A stretch of DNA of 64,000 nucleotides from Elephas maximus indicus. Lineage: Eukaryota > Chordata > Mammalia > Proboscidea > Elephantidae. Positions within the stretch are counted from its first letter, which is position 1; each line of letters opens with the position of its first letter. Location of the stretch: NCBI RefSeq assembly GCF_024166365.1, contig NC_064820.1, positions 85,574,001 through 85,638,000 on the forward strand, in the 5' to 3' direction. The notes beneath the pieces were generated by a model. It was not told the DNA's origin. It saw nothing but the letters and a program-made list of their open reading frames with translations, and made no database searches. Shown here one piece after another: positions 11,454 to 21,116 of the stretch. The translations under genes were made by a program, and so were the position numbers.

Positions 11454-12441
11454 GTACGTGACTCCTTGTTGCAAACATCTAGGTCTCACCCTTGGGATTC
11501 CAGTGATACCTTCACTTAATGGAATGCAAATTCCCATGGCAAGGTTTTACATACCTGTTCAAACAACTCAGTCCATAAAAAGTTCTTAGAGTTGCTAGCA
11601 GGTTCAAAATTCTTCCAAATATGGCCCCAAAAGTTTTAATCCTATTATCTTTTTCATGTTGGGATGAGAAGGGCAACAAAAGTTATTTTTCCGTAGTTTG
11701 CTATTTACTCAAATGTAGCAAATTTCTCTGGAGATTATGTAGAAATATTTACCACCAGTATTTAAAAGATAAATAAAAATCAGTAATAACAAAATGACAT
11801 TTTAAATCTTTATTGATAATGATTTTGTTTATGAACTAATCTACTTACATATTCTTCCAAACTGTACCCTTAGAACTTATAACCAAGCACTTTTCTCAAT
11901 GTCAAAACCTACAAAAAAAGGTTAGCTACCTATAAACGTCGGGTACAATTCTAAGTTCTGAAACAAAAAATATTTCTAACATACTTAATATCAATCTTAA
12001 AAACATTAAATGGAAAAACCTGCTATTTTAAAAAATAAAATCCACAAGAAATTAAATAATTACTACGTACATTAAAATTACAACTTGTTTACACTGAATT
12101 ACTAAGAAAAGTTATCTCGTTATTTTGTTAGGATCTCCTCTACCAGTAGAAGGCAAGAAAATAAGGCTGTATATGACAATCATCAAATTAATATACTTGG
12201 GTTTTATACAGTTTCATTTGTTTTTTTGTTGTGATACTGCTAGATTGAAATATTCCTTTATAACATATTTTGAAATCACATAGTCATTTTATGATCTTTT
12301 TACTAGTAGTATGGTATTCATTCATTTTGTTAGAAATTATTCACAGGTCCTAAAATACTAGATTGAACTATCACATTAAGGAAATTATCCTTGCATATTC
12401 CTATTATGTGTCTAATAATTACTATCAGAAGTAAAAATATG
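11454..12441. other. No gene recognised
   Basis: AT-rich unique sequence with no ORF of interest. Confidence 0.4.
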
Positions 12442-12452
12442 TTATTTAATAC

Positions 12453-12549
12453 CCATTGCTGTGGAGTTGATTCCAACCCAGAGCGACTCTTTAGGGTTTC
12501 CAAGGTGGGACATCTTTATGGAAGCAGACTGCCACATCTTTCTCCCATA
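12453..12549 (-). repeat. AfroSINE fragment with target duplication
   Basis: An antisense AfroSINE tail and body ('ccattgctgtggagttgattcc' to 'cagactgccacatctttctccca') flanked by TTATTTAATAC at 12442-12452 and 12550-12560. The tRNA-like head is absent although the duplication is intact, so this copy was 5'-truncated at insertion. Confidence 0.85.
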
Positions 12550-12614
12550 TTATTTAATACTGATCCAATATTTAATGCATTTTGTGATTAAGTTTCTACT
12601 GGCTTTTTAAATTT

Positions 12615-12716
12615 TAGCTAACCTAAACTAACCTAATAATCAGTTTTTTCTTTTTTAAACTAAGGAAATGTTTTAAGCTAACCTAATCGGTTTTTCTTTT
12701 TTTAAATGAAGCAAAT
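12615..12716. repeat. Imperfect tandem duplication of about 50 bp
   Basis: Two neighbouring units each contain 'tttagctaacctaa'/'taagctaacctaa', then a 'cagttttttcttttttaaa'/'cggtttttctttttttaaa' block and an 'aaggaaat'/'aagcaaat' block. They differ by small indels. Confidence 0.65.
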
Positions 12717-12822
12717 ATTTAGTTTCTATTCATAATAAATCTCAAACTTTTTTTGTCGTCATTGCCTTTGGAAAGATATGAATTAAGTAAAGAGAAATGC
12801 TTTTTAACTTTTGTATTTTCTT

Positions 12823-12888
12823 GTTACCCAGTGCCGTCGAGTCGATTCCGACTCATAGCGACCCTATAGGACAGAGTAGAACTGCCTG
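12823..12888 (-). repeat. AfroSINE 3' fragment
   Basis: A well-conserved antisense AfroSINE tail (CAGTGCCGTCGAGTCGATTC, then 'actcatagcgaccctataggacagagtagaactgcc') that stops abruptly. The remainder of the element is absent. Confidence 0.85.
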
Positions 12889-13100
12889 TTAGTGCGAAGC
12901 TATTGATAGGCTTCTATAAGTAATTAAAAGGATTAAAAGATATGGAGAAGAATCCCATAAAATAATATGATAGGTAACTTTGTTTAAAAAAACAAAACAA
13001 AAAGCAAAGCAAAAAACAGCACACAAACACAGCAGAACTCAGCATAAAGATTTTGACTAGCTTGTAGAGTGCCCGCTTTACACTGACTAAGCTGAGGACA

Positions 13101-13266
13101 GAAACCCTGGTGGTGTAGTGGTTAAGAGTGGTTAAGAGCTATGGCTGTTAACCAAAAGGTTAACCAGGCGCTCCTTAGAAACCCTACAGAGCACTTCTAC
13201 TCTGTCCTATAGGGTCGCTATGAGTTGGAATTGACTTGATGGCAACGGGTTTTTTTTTTTTTTTTT
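13101..13266 (+). repeat. AfroSINE with target duplication
   Basis: A sense copy from 'gaaaccctggtggtgtagtggttaag' to 'ggcaacgggt' plus a T run. It is flanked by TAAGCTGAGGACA at 13088-13100 and 13266-13278. The head contains a short internal duplication (GTGGTTAAGAGTGGTTAAGA). Confidence 0.9.
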
Positions 13267-13451
13267 AAGCTGAGGACATGAATATTAGCTGCCTACTCTA
13301 CCATAATGGTTGACCTTTCTCATTGTAATTAGCTTTTCAGGTATCTACAGTCAACACTTGTCGTCTGTCTTTGTAGCTTAGATCATAGGACATTTTATAG
13401 CTGCCCATGTTTTCTTTCATGCTTTTGGCATCATGGAAGATTACAACCTTA

Positions 13452-13482
13452 TTTATTACTTGAACTATTAAAAATATTTATT
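13452..13482 (-). terminator. ANKRD34B: Candidate poly(A) signals for ANKRD34B
   Basis: Minus-strand AATAAA hexamers lie at 13477-13482 and 13452-13457, about 350-380 nt past the stop codon. No other in-strand AATAAA was noticed closer to the stop. The actual cleavage site is not visible from sequence, and longer 3'UTRs are possible. Confidence 0.5.
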
Positions 13483-13833
13483 GACTTGAACACAACGTTC
13501 AGAATATTTGGCAAATCTGAAAAAAAAAAAACTCCAACTTAGCTGGCTTTCTTCCTGTGCTGATTTTTACTTAAATGAAAAACTTGGACCACATGATGTC
13601 GTTAAATATTTGAAGTTTTGAGGAAAATAGTCGTCATTTTGTTTTGAGAGCATTCTCTTAGCAGCAACTATCTATTATTTCTGTCACCACAGTGCCTAGT
13701 ACAATGCCCAGTATATTTTGAGCTCCCTAATGTGATGGACTAACCAATCGCAAGATTTAAAACAATGAAGTTTTAAGATTTCTGTTCTTCTCTAATACAG
13801 ATATTTTAAGAAAATGTGTTTTCTGGCCCTCTC

Positions 13834-15375
13834 TTAAAAGTTGACCAATTGCTTAATTTGTTCAGTTTGTAATGACTGTCTCCTTAACAACATTTTTTTA
13901 CTTTTGAACTCTTTAGGGAAGATAGGAACTGTCGGCATAAGCACTTTCTGACCACAAGAAAGAAGACTGGAAATCTTGTTGTTGACATTGATATCTGAGC
14001 TGGGAGGGTGAGGATTTACATTTAAGGGTGGCAGAAACCCTTGTCTGGTTTGCGTAATGCTATGATCTAAAGGGAAAGCTCCTGAACCACGTCTTTCTAA
14101 AACTGCATGATTTCTCCTGCTCAGGGGACCTGGGGGGATGTTCTCCAACAATTCTTTAGATCCTGACAACAAAGGAGATGGCGAGACGATCTTTTTCTTT
14201 CCTAAAAATGCTTTGCTGTCTTCTAAAGTTGTAGGGGTAAGACCAGCTGAGAGCTGAGAATCAGAGCTATAGTGATTTGCCCCTGAGTTTCTTTTTTGAA
14301 CTATACTTCTTAAGGTGGAAGCAAATATTGTCTGGTTAGTATCTGGGTCCTGGTCAACAGGGATCTCAATGCCCTGCTGATTTCCTTCTGAAAATAATGG
14401 CTGATAATTTATTTCATCATATGACATCTTTCTTGAGCCAGCCTGATCAAAGGCTCTTAACAAATGCGCAGTGTCTTTTATATCAAGGCTTTGGTGCCTC
14501 GTGATGAATCGCTTGGAAAGTGCCAGCCCGTTCGTTTTGTAGGATAATTCTTCCTCTGGAGTAATATCCTGGAGCTCCTCTTGCAAGGAGGCCACTCTGT
14601 TCTGGTGCATTAAGGAGGGGGCGCTCTTGATCCAGGGTGGAGCTTGGGGCAGCTTGAGCCCATTACAGGCCAGAGTAGGCTTCCACATAGGGGAGCCTGG
14701 TTCCCGTGTGTCGTCACTACTTCCTGAGGACTCCAGATCTTTAAAGACAAAAGGAGTCATTTCTGTTTCAGAAGAATGTGGAAGTGGCGATGAGGCTGTG
14801 GTTATGTCTATTTCTGAAGGAGTAGCACAGGTGGCTAGGGAATGACTCCCATCTATATCTGCTGGAGGCATATTCAAGTACTGTTTGGTAGTGTGTCTCC
14901 CAGTGGCCGATTTCGCCATTGTTATGATAATTACCTCTTTCCCTTTTGCTTTGCAAGCACTGAGTAGAACTTTCAGGGTCTCTCTATCCTCTGAATTTAT
15001 AGCATAAACAAGCGCGGAGTAACTAGAATGGTCTTGCAAGGTGAGGTCAGCCCCACTCTTTAGAAGTAAGGAAACAACTTCAGGACCAGCTTTTTCTAAG
15101 CAAGCGTGCATCAAAGCAGTTTTCCCAGATTTGTCCTGTATGTTGGGATCAGCATTGTTTTCTAACAGGTATTTCACCATCTTGGCTTTACTGACACCCT
15201 GGTGATCAACATGTTTGGTCTTACAAGCTATCATTAAAGGCGTTTCCCCGCGGTCATTGCTCTCGTTAATGTAGGCTCCACCTTCTAGCAAGAGTCTTGT
15301 AAGGCGAAGCCGGCTCTGATGGACTGCTTTGATCAGGGAATTCCCATCACTGGAGATCTCTGTACCCTTATCCAT
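13834..15375 (-). CDS. ANKRD34B: Ankyrin repeat domain-containing protein 34B
   Basis: A single uninterrupted exon encodes 513 residues beginning MDKGTEISSDGNSLIKAVHQ. A frame extension to 15381 begins with TTG; the ATG at 15373-15375 is the natural start and gives a length close to the roughly 514 residues of the human protein. Four ankyrin repeats are visible: about residues 11-40, 43-81 (with GETPLMIA), 84-115 (GKTALMHA) and 118-148 (YSALVYA). The C-terminal 360 residues are Ser/Thr/Pro-rich and probably disordered, with basic-Ser motifs (RRGS, LRRQS) and a basic tail ending KQLVNF. The family (ANKRD34A/B/C) has intronless coding regions. Mouse ANKRD34B was described as the phosphoprotein DP58, and its molecular role is poorly known. 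No frameshift or missing repeat is seen. It is the only strong coding gene here. Confidence 0.96.
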   Translation of the reverse strand: MDKGTEISSDGNSLIKAVHQSRLRLTRLLLEGGAYINESNDRGETPLMIACKTKHVDHQGVSKAKMVKYLLENNADPNIQDKSGKTALMHACLEKAGPEVVSLLLKSGADLTLQDHSSYSALVYAINSEDRETLKVLLSACKAKGKEVIIITMAKSATGRHTTKQYLNMPPADIDGSHSLATCATPSEIDITTASSPLPHSSETEMTPFVFKDLESSGSSDDTREPGSPMWKPTLACNGLKLPQAPPWIKSAPSLMHQNRVASLQEELQDITPEEELSYKTNGLALSKRFITRHQSLDIKDTAHLLRAFDQAGSRKMSYDEINYQPLFSEGNQQGIEIPVDQDPDTNQTIFASTLRSIVQKRNSGANHYSSDSQLSAGLTPTTLEDSKAFLGKKKIVSPSPLLSGSKELLENIPPGPLSRRNHAVLERRGSGAFPLDHSITQTRQGFLPPLNVNPHPPSSDINVNNKISSLLSCGQKVLMPTVPIFPKEFKSKKMLLRRQSLQTEQIKQLVNF

Positions 15376-15398
15376 CTTCAAAAGTCAGAAATCAATAG
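15376..15398 (-). other. ANKRD34B: Likely 5'UTR part of the ANKRD34B coding exon
   Basis: On the minus strand a pyrimidine-rich tract followed by GGTAACCAG ends at 15399, giving a plausible splice acceptor and leaving about 23 nt of 5'UTR before the ATG. Another AG lies directly before the ATG (CTTTTGAAG), so the exact junction is uncertain. Confidence 0.45.
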
Positions 15399-15544
15399 CT
15401 GGTTACCAAAGAAGATGAAGACCAAAAGATTAACCAGAATCAACATCCCAACTTATACTCATTTTGCTATTCACAACTAATTTTTAAAATATGTATCACA
15501 GAAAAAGGACATAAATGAAATTATGTATTAATAAGTGCAGAGAA

Positions 15545-15700
15545 AATAACCCATTTGCCATCGAGTCGATTCCAACTCATAGTGATGCTATAGGACACAG
15601 GAGAACTGCCCCGTACAGTTTCCAAGGAGCGGCTGGTGGATTGGAACTGCCAACCTTTTGGTTAGCAGCCCAATGCTTCACCATGGCACCACCAGAGCTC
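15545..15700 (-). repeat. AfroSINE in the ANKRD34B intron
   Basis: An antisense copy with target duplication TGCAGAGAA at 15536-15544 and 15701-15709. The central 'cttccgtaaagatt' part is missing, as in the copies at 24882 and 58768, which suggests a shorter AfroSINE subtype. It lies about 150 bp upstream of the coding exon. Confidence 0.88.
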
Positions 15701-15709
15701 TGCAGAGAA

Positions 15710-16106
15710 CACAGTGACTTGTAAAATAAATTTTACAATAGCAACATCCTTTAGGGAATTATTAACTAAAATCTATTGTCAAAATCTTCATTGAATACTT
15801 ATGGTATAACACTAACATAACCCCTAAATCCCACATTAGTTAAACAACAACCCATTTATTTTCTATTCATGAAAAATATTTTGAATATTAATAATATTTA
15901 AAATAAAAATTTAACAAAAAGCCAAAATTCTGTGTAATTGCAACTGAATCAATTAAAATACAACATGTTTATGGTAACTTAATACAAAAACTTTTAAATA
16001 CTGAATTACTTAAATGTGCTCTTCAATTAAATAATACAATTAATATCTAGATTTTCAATTTGAGGGGCATTTCTGTTTTTCTTTTAAAGGATTAAAAATT
16101 CTTTGG
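15710..16106. other. Intronic AT-rich sequence
   Basis: Very AT-rich with no feature recognised. Confidence 0.5.
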
Positions 16107-16303
16107 ACTAGGTGCCATTGAGTCAATTCCAACGTACAGCAATGCTATATGACAGAGTAGAACTGCCCCAAAGGGTTTTCTAGGCTATAATCTTTACAGA
16201 AGCTGACTGCCACATCTTTCTCCCGCAGAGTGGCTAGTGGGTTTGAACCACTGACCTTTCGGTTAGCAGCCGAGTGCTTTAACTACTGTATCACCAGGTC
16301 TCC
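16107..16303 (-). repeat. Full-length AfroSINE
   Basis: About 197 bp antisense, from the reversed tail (GGTGCCATTGAGTCAATTCC) through 'cagaagctgactgccacatctttctccc' to the reversed tRNA-like head ending ACCAGGTCTCC. Confidence 0.9.
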
Positions 16304-16570
16304 TGAAGAGTTATGTTAGGACATTTTACAACATAATTCAGTTCTTGTGGTATTATCAATCGTATTTATGCCTAGACTTTCAAATGGAGTTTCAACTAAT
16401 AAACTGCTGGTAGCCAATTTTCAAAACAATATACTTTTTGATTCTACTTAGTATCTTTCAAAAAGCAGCAACTCAATATATCCATACATAAATATAATGA
16501 AAGTGAATGCCTAGATTTCAGGTCTGTCCTGCACAATGTTCTAAAACAGCAAATTCAGAACCAGACGTAC

Positions 16571-16698
16571 CTGCAGCACGAACTTAAAGAGGAGCTTATC
16601 CAGGGAAATATTAGGATTGGTTGACAGCCTGGGTTCCGATTCAGAAATCAAATCTGAATGCAATGCATCTGAAAAGAGCTCTTGTGAGAAAGTGGTAA
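16571..16698 (-). other. ANKRD34B: Probable internal 5'UTR exon of ANKRD34B (128 bp)
   Basis: Read on the minus strand, a pyrimidine-rich acceptor (GGTTTCTTTTGTTTAG) precedes 16698, and a near-consensus donor (CTGCAG followed by GTACGT) ends the exon at 16571. It lies between the CpG-island promoter and the coding exon, on the correct strand, in otherwise AT-rich intron. I infer a noncoding exon because the coding exon has its own ATG. It could also be a decoy splice pair. Confidence 0.55.
16648..16668 (-). promoter_or_regulatory. Short upstream ORF (MHCIQI) in the candidate 5'UTR exon
   Basis: The candidate exon holds one ATG followed by six sense codons in total and TGA. If the exon is used, ribosomes would meet this uORF before the ANKRD34B start, which could dampen translation. 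The start context (CAGATGC) is moderate. Confidence 0.4.
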
Positions 16699-16723
16699 CT
16701 AAACAAAAGAAACCTTTTAGCAT

Positions 16724-17861
16724 TTTTCTTACACAAATGCAATTAATATAGCAAAGAAATTTAGAAAAATGACCTGGAATATATTAACAAATATAGAAAC
16801 CACTTAGTAACTACAATTAAAGAAAAGATATAGTATCAATCTTAAAAAGAACTTTTGACCCAAAGTAGCATTTGAAAAACAGATATTCAAATGAAAACAT
16901 ATAACCAGATTTCAATGTTACACTCTCATTGATTCTAGTATTTGGGTCAATCTTGCTTTACCAAAAAAGGAAAAGTCTTATAAGAATATTCTTGGAGAGA
17001 CTTTCAACTTTACACCTAGCCCCATGTAATGGACTTTCTCCACAGTGCTAAACCAGCTTCTCTCTCACTAAGGTTGGTGCCAGGAAGTACTGGGAGAAGA
17101 AGGGGAACTGGTAGTGTACTGCCCTCCATGGTCCCATTTTATAACTGAACTATTAAATTACGAGATGGTCCCATTGCAGGTCCTGTGGGTTCTAGGGCCC
17201 AAGAGAAGCTGGGCAATGATACCAGTTAGCTGTCTAATCTATCTGCCATGTGAATGTGGGCAAACCTCCCCACTGAGTACTGGAGAATTGTTATCAAAAA
17301 CAACTCCAGAACGTATACTCTTGTTCATTAAAGAATTCCAGAGCCTGTTGGGTTGCTTACCTTTCAAATTGTTCACATTTAGTAGAGAAATTTTGAAATT
17401 GTCTAAACATTAAAAATTTCAGAGAAAAAACGTGTCAGGTAGTTTCTTCAAATTAATACGTTTGGTTTTTTAGTGCCTCGTTTTGTAACCAGGACCTTGT
17501 GGGACTAACCTCCTTGTCTTTACGCCTAAGTTTCTGCCCTTCATCTTCTTTCAACTGGTTCTTTTATTTTGCCTCATACATTTGCACATTAAGAATGGTG
17601 ATATTTAAGTTTGGCTTATTTACTTTTCATAGAGATAAGCCCTATCTTTCATGAAGACCGTTTCTCTTGCCTAGAATTGTCCTAGTTCAAGAATATTTCT
17701 TCCTCCTGTCTCCTTCTGTGAAAGATCCCAAGAGAGCCCCCAATGCTGATATTATAGTAACACCCAGTCAAACCTTTTGTTATACCTAGCTTATCAATGA
17801 TTCCTGAGTTCAGGCATACCGTCCAAATATAACTGTTCAACTGGAGAGAGTCCAGGAAACA
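16724..17861. other. Intronic sequence, no feature recognised
   Basis: Unique-looking AT-rich sequence with a few short ORFs. No domain or repeat is identified. Confidence 0.4.
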
Positions 17862-18047
17862 GAACCAGAGTTTAATCCTGACTCCTCACACACAGCGAGT
17901 AAGCAGGGGAAATTTTTTTTTCCCCTGCTTACTCGCTGTGTGTCCTGTCAAGTCTCTCGGTCTCTCTGAGCCTTGGTTTCCTCATCTGTGGAATGACAAT
18001 CACATAACACCTCTCCCACAGGCATGTAATAATGAAATGATACCATG
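17862..18047 (+). repeat. MIR SINE carrying an inverted duplication
   Basis: The right part is an ordinary MIR core (GAGCCTTGGTTTCCTCATCT, then 'gtggaatgacaatcacataacacc'). Its upstream 'cctgcttactcgctgtgtg' segment has been copied in inverted orientation just to the left, giving the hairpin at 17888-17943. Confidence 0.8.
17888..17943. repeat. Perfect 25-bp inverted repeat with 6-T loop
   Basis: The arms at 17888-17912 and 17919-17943 are exact reverse complements (ACACACAGCGAGTAAGCAGG then GGAAA on the left). The loop is TTTTTT. The right arm is native MIR sequence, so the left arm is the added copy. Confidence 0.92.
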
Positions 18048-18260
18048 TTTAGAAATGTACTTTCTTGTTGTACCTTCCTACCCACTGCATTCTTCTCTTT
18101 TATAGTTTTATCTCAGAATTTTAGCCTCCTTTTATTTTTATTATGTCTCTAGTTCACAGCCTGTTTAAATAACAGATGAAATACTGAAAATGTTGTTGGT
18201 TTAGGATCTTTTAAAAGTAATTTTGTAAATATAAAGGGAATCTAATAAGCAAAGAATATA

Positions 18261-18649
18261 TTTTTTCCTTTATTTATTGTGCTTTAAATGAAAGTTTACA
18301 AATCAAGTCAGTCTTTCATACAAAGTTATACACACCTTGCTATGTATTCTTAGCTGCTCTCCCCCTAATGAGACTGCACACTCCTCCTCTCCACCCTGTA
18401 TTCCCCGTGTCCATTCAACCAGCTCCTGTACCCCTCTGCCTTCTCATCTCCCCTCCAGACAGGAGCTGCCCACATAGTCTCATGTGTTTCCTTGATCCAA
18501 GAAGCTCACACCTCATCAGGATCATTTTCTATCCCATAGTCCAGTCTAATCCCTGTCTGAAGAGTTGGCTTCGGGAATGGGTCCAGTCTTAGAGGGTCTG
18601 GGGGGCATGACCCCTGGGGTCCATCTAGTCTCAGATCATTAAGTCTGGT
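18261..18649 (-). repeat. 5'-truncated L1 3' end
   Basis: Antisense L1 3'UTR beginning with a T-rich tail and 'attgtgctttaaatgaaagtttacaaatcaag'. It matches the sense 3' end at 37380-37790. It is flanked by AAAGAATATAT (18251-18261) and AAAGAACATAT (18650-18660), an 11-bp target duplication with one change. Confidence 0.88.
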
Positions 18650-19758
18650 AAAGAACATATCCTTGAAGTGCACTTTCCTTACAATTTCCGAATACTATAA
18701 CTTCAATATTCCTATAAGCTATTAATTATTAAACTCCAGATAAACTATTTTTTTTTATTTTAAAATTAGAATGTCCTTAACATCACTTTCAATTCATCAT
18801 GGTATACTTACCATACTCCTTTAGTGCCTCTCTGTACTCCCAGAACCCCATTAAAATCAGTTATTAAAAAAAAAAAAAGATGTATGTTCTCAAGAATAAA
18901 GAAAATTGGAGGAGAGATAGCAACAGATGAGCAATTTCAAACAAGTTCTGGAAACAGATGGGGATGATGGCAAAGCAGAGGAGGCTGCAGCATGGAGTGG
19001 TGGTAGAGGTGGGCCCCAGGAGAAGGGAGTTGGCTGACCTGCAGAACCTGTAAGCTTAGGATTTGGTGGCCTTAAGTACCACAGAAAGTGGCAATGAGGC
19101 ATGGGGCTGAAAACAAGAAAATGGATGTGGACAGTACACTGGGTGCCCAGGTACTTTACTCCACTCCAAGTGGCAGGACAACCACTTTCCTAGGCAAGAA
19201 AACAAGACTCATTCTCTGAACAAATTGACCATGAAAGGCTCCAAACTTGAGGGGTGGTGTGCTGAAAATAGGGATAAAGTGAGAATCTACATGCTGAATG
19301 GTTGGAACCCCAGGCACTAAAGGAACCCCAGGCCCTTGTCCTGCTACTGCGAGACTGGAAGCCTGGTATATGTCTCTACGCTCAACACAGGCAGTAAATG
19401 TGATGCCTTTCTAGAGAAACTTGGCCAAAAGAAAAAGCTTACAGACACTGACAGTGGGGGTCCTCCAACAACCAGCCAGGCCTCTGTCCAGTCATCCTAT
19501 AATGATTCCCACCAAGGAACAAGCTCTGCCCAGACTTTCCCATCAGCCCCTCAGTACTTCACACAGCCAAGAATCACCTCAGTGTGAAAAAACCCTAAAC
19601 CAAACAAACAGAATAAGAAACTCAGAGAAAACAGATGATGCAAATAAAAATATTTAAAATTAATTTCCTCAAAAAGATATTGAATCTACGAAACAAGAAT
19701 AGGATACTATGAAAAGGGCAGTATTAAAGAATGAAAAAGAACTCCTAGAAATTTAAAA
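18650..19758. other. Intronic sequence, no gene recognised
   Basis: It contains a short A run near 18867. Small overlapping ORFs at 19336-19657 have no recognisable domain. Confidence 0.4.
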
Positions 19759-19763
19759 TATAG

Positions 19764-20270
19764 TCTTATGGATTGAATTGTGCCCCCCAAAAATGTGTGT
19801 CAATTTGGCTAGGCCAAGATTCTCAGTATTGTGTGGTTGTCCTCCATTTTGTGATCTGATGTAATTACCCTATGTGTTGTAACCTCTATGATGTTAATGA
19901 GGCAGGATTTGAGACATTATGTTAATGAGGCAGGACTCAATTTACAGGATTAGGTTGTATCTTGATTCAATTTCTTTTGAGATATAAGAGAAGCAAACAG
20001 AGAGGAGGGACCTCCTACCACAAAGAAAGAAGAGCCAGGAGTAGAATGTGTCCTTTGGACCTGGAGTCCCTCACTGAGAAGCTCCTAGCCACAGGGGAAG
20101 ATTGATGACAAGGACCTTCCCCCAGAACTGATGGAGAAAAAGCCTTCCCCTGGAGCTGGCACCCTGAATTTGGACTTCTAGTTTCCTATATTGTAAGGGA
20201 ATAGGTTTCTGTTTGTTAAAGCCATTCGCTTGCGGTATTTCTGTTATAGCAGCACTAGATAACTAAGACA
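19764..20270 (+). repeat. MaLR-like solo LTR
   Basis: About 507 bp from 'tcttatggattgaattgtgcccccc' to 'gcagcactagataactaagaca', flanked by a perfect 5-bp duplication TATAG (19759-19763 and 20271-20275). A TATA-like box (GAGATATAAGAG) sits in the middle. The poly(A) signal seen in the 41702 copy (AATAAA) is mutated here to 'aatagg'. It is the same family as the LTRs at 41702 and 59479. Only one LTR is present, so the internal part was lost by LTR recombination. Confidence 0.85.
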
Positions 20271-20539
20271 TATAGTAACATAAATTAATCATTCTGAAGA
20301 AAGGCTAGAAGACAAAGGTAAAGTGGTCAGAAGGTGGAACAGAAAGGCAGAGACTGAAAACAGAAGAAAAATGTAACATTTAAAGAGCATCAAAATAATG
20401 TCGTTCTAGAAAAACAAAACCATGAAAATGGAAGAAATGATTAGAGAAATAATGAAAAGAAAATTTCCTAGGTCTTAAATACGGATTTAAAGGACCCCTG
20501 AGTGCTCAGCTCAATGAATGGAAGAAAGTTCATACCAAG
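20271..20539. other. A-rich intronic sequence
   Basis: A-rich sequence without a recognised element. Confidence 0.4.
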
Positions 20540-20590
20540 TGTGATAGGCAGAATAATAGCCCCCTAGTTTTTTGTTTTTTTTTTTTTTTT

Positions 20591-20786
20591 AGGAGCCCTG
20601 GTGGCACAGAGGATAAGCACTTATCTGCTAATCAAAAGGCTGGCAGTTCGAACCCACTAGCCACTCAACAGGAGAAATATGTGGCAGTCTGCTGTAAAGA
20701 TTTACAGCCTTGGAAACCCTATGGGGCAGTTCTACTCTATCCTATAGGATCGCTATGAGTTGGAATCGATTCGGCAGCAACAGGTT
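20591..20786 (+). repeat. Full-length AfroSINE inside the MLT1 LTR
   Basis: A complete sense unit from AGGAGCCCTGGTGGCACAGA to 'cggcagcaacagg'. A box A/box B-like head ('gtggc...ggataagcac', 'ggcagttcgaaccc') is retained. Confidence 0.92.
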
Positions 20787-21116
20787 AGGTCCTGTAGTGG
20801 GGCAGTGGTTAAGTGCTTGACGGCTAACTGAAAGGTCAGCGCAGGGGCGGATTAACCAGTACGCAAGGTGCTGATGCGGTCAAAACAGGTGAAATTGTGT
20901 ACTAAAGCTTAGTAGATAAGCATAAATAAGCCCGTGGATACCTTGGTTATTGGGTAATCCGTCCCTGGGTTGGTGGTTTGAACCCACCAGCCACTCTGTG
21001 GGAGATAGATGTGGCAGTCTGCTTCTGTAAAGATTACAGCCTTAGAAACCTTATGAAGCAGCTCTGCTCTGTCCTATACAATCACTATGAGTCAGAATTG
21101 GGTTTTTTGTTTTTTT
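20787..21116 (+). repeat. Second AfroSINE in tandem, interrupted by a MITE
   Basis: The head (TAGGTCCTGTAGTGGGGCAG to 'gaaaggtcagcg') and the body ('ggttggtggtttgaacccaccagcc' to 'gagtcagaattggg') are separated by the foldback element at 20842-20967. It ends in a T-rich tail. Confidence 0.88.
20842..20967. mobile_element. Foldback hAT-like MITE, copy 2 (126 bp), inside an AfroSINE
   Basis: It begins CAGGGGCGGATTAACCAGTA and ends with the inverted equivalent ('gggtaatccgtccctg'). The flanking 8-mers GGTCAGCG (20834-20841) and GGTTGGTG (20968-20975) differ only by three transitions. Both derive naturally from GGTCGGCG, the sequence other AfroSINEs carry there. This is therefore a decayed 8-bp target duplication and fixes the order of events: AfroSINE first, MITE later. 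Confidence 0.88.

Noticed and set aside
14627-14956. Open frames inside ANKRD34B in other frames
   Set aside because: They are shadows of the long real reading frame.
15376-15381. Extension of the ANKRD34B frame by two codons to a TTG
   Set aside because: The ATG at 15373-15375 gives MDKG..., matching the family's N-terminus and length; TTG is not a likely start.
16541-16723. 60-residue open frame overlapping the candidate 5'UTR exon
   Set aside because: It runs across the predicted splice donor and acceptor and has no domain; the exon is better explained as untranslated.
17888-17943. Hairpin as a microRNA precursor
   Set aside because: The arms are perfectly paired with a 6-nt T loop and derive from a MIR core by inverted copying. 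It lacks the longer imperfect stem of typical precursors.
20591-20700. tRNA gene in the AfroSINE head
   Set aside because: The promoter boxes are recognisable but the sequence is the SINE head, repeated many times in the window and unable to form a proper cloverleaf.
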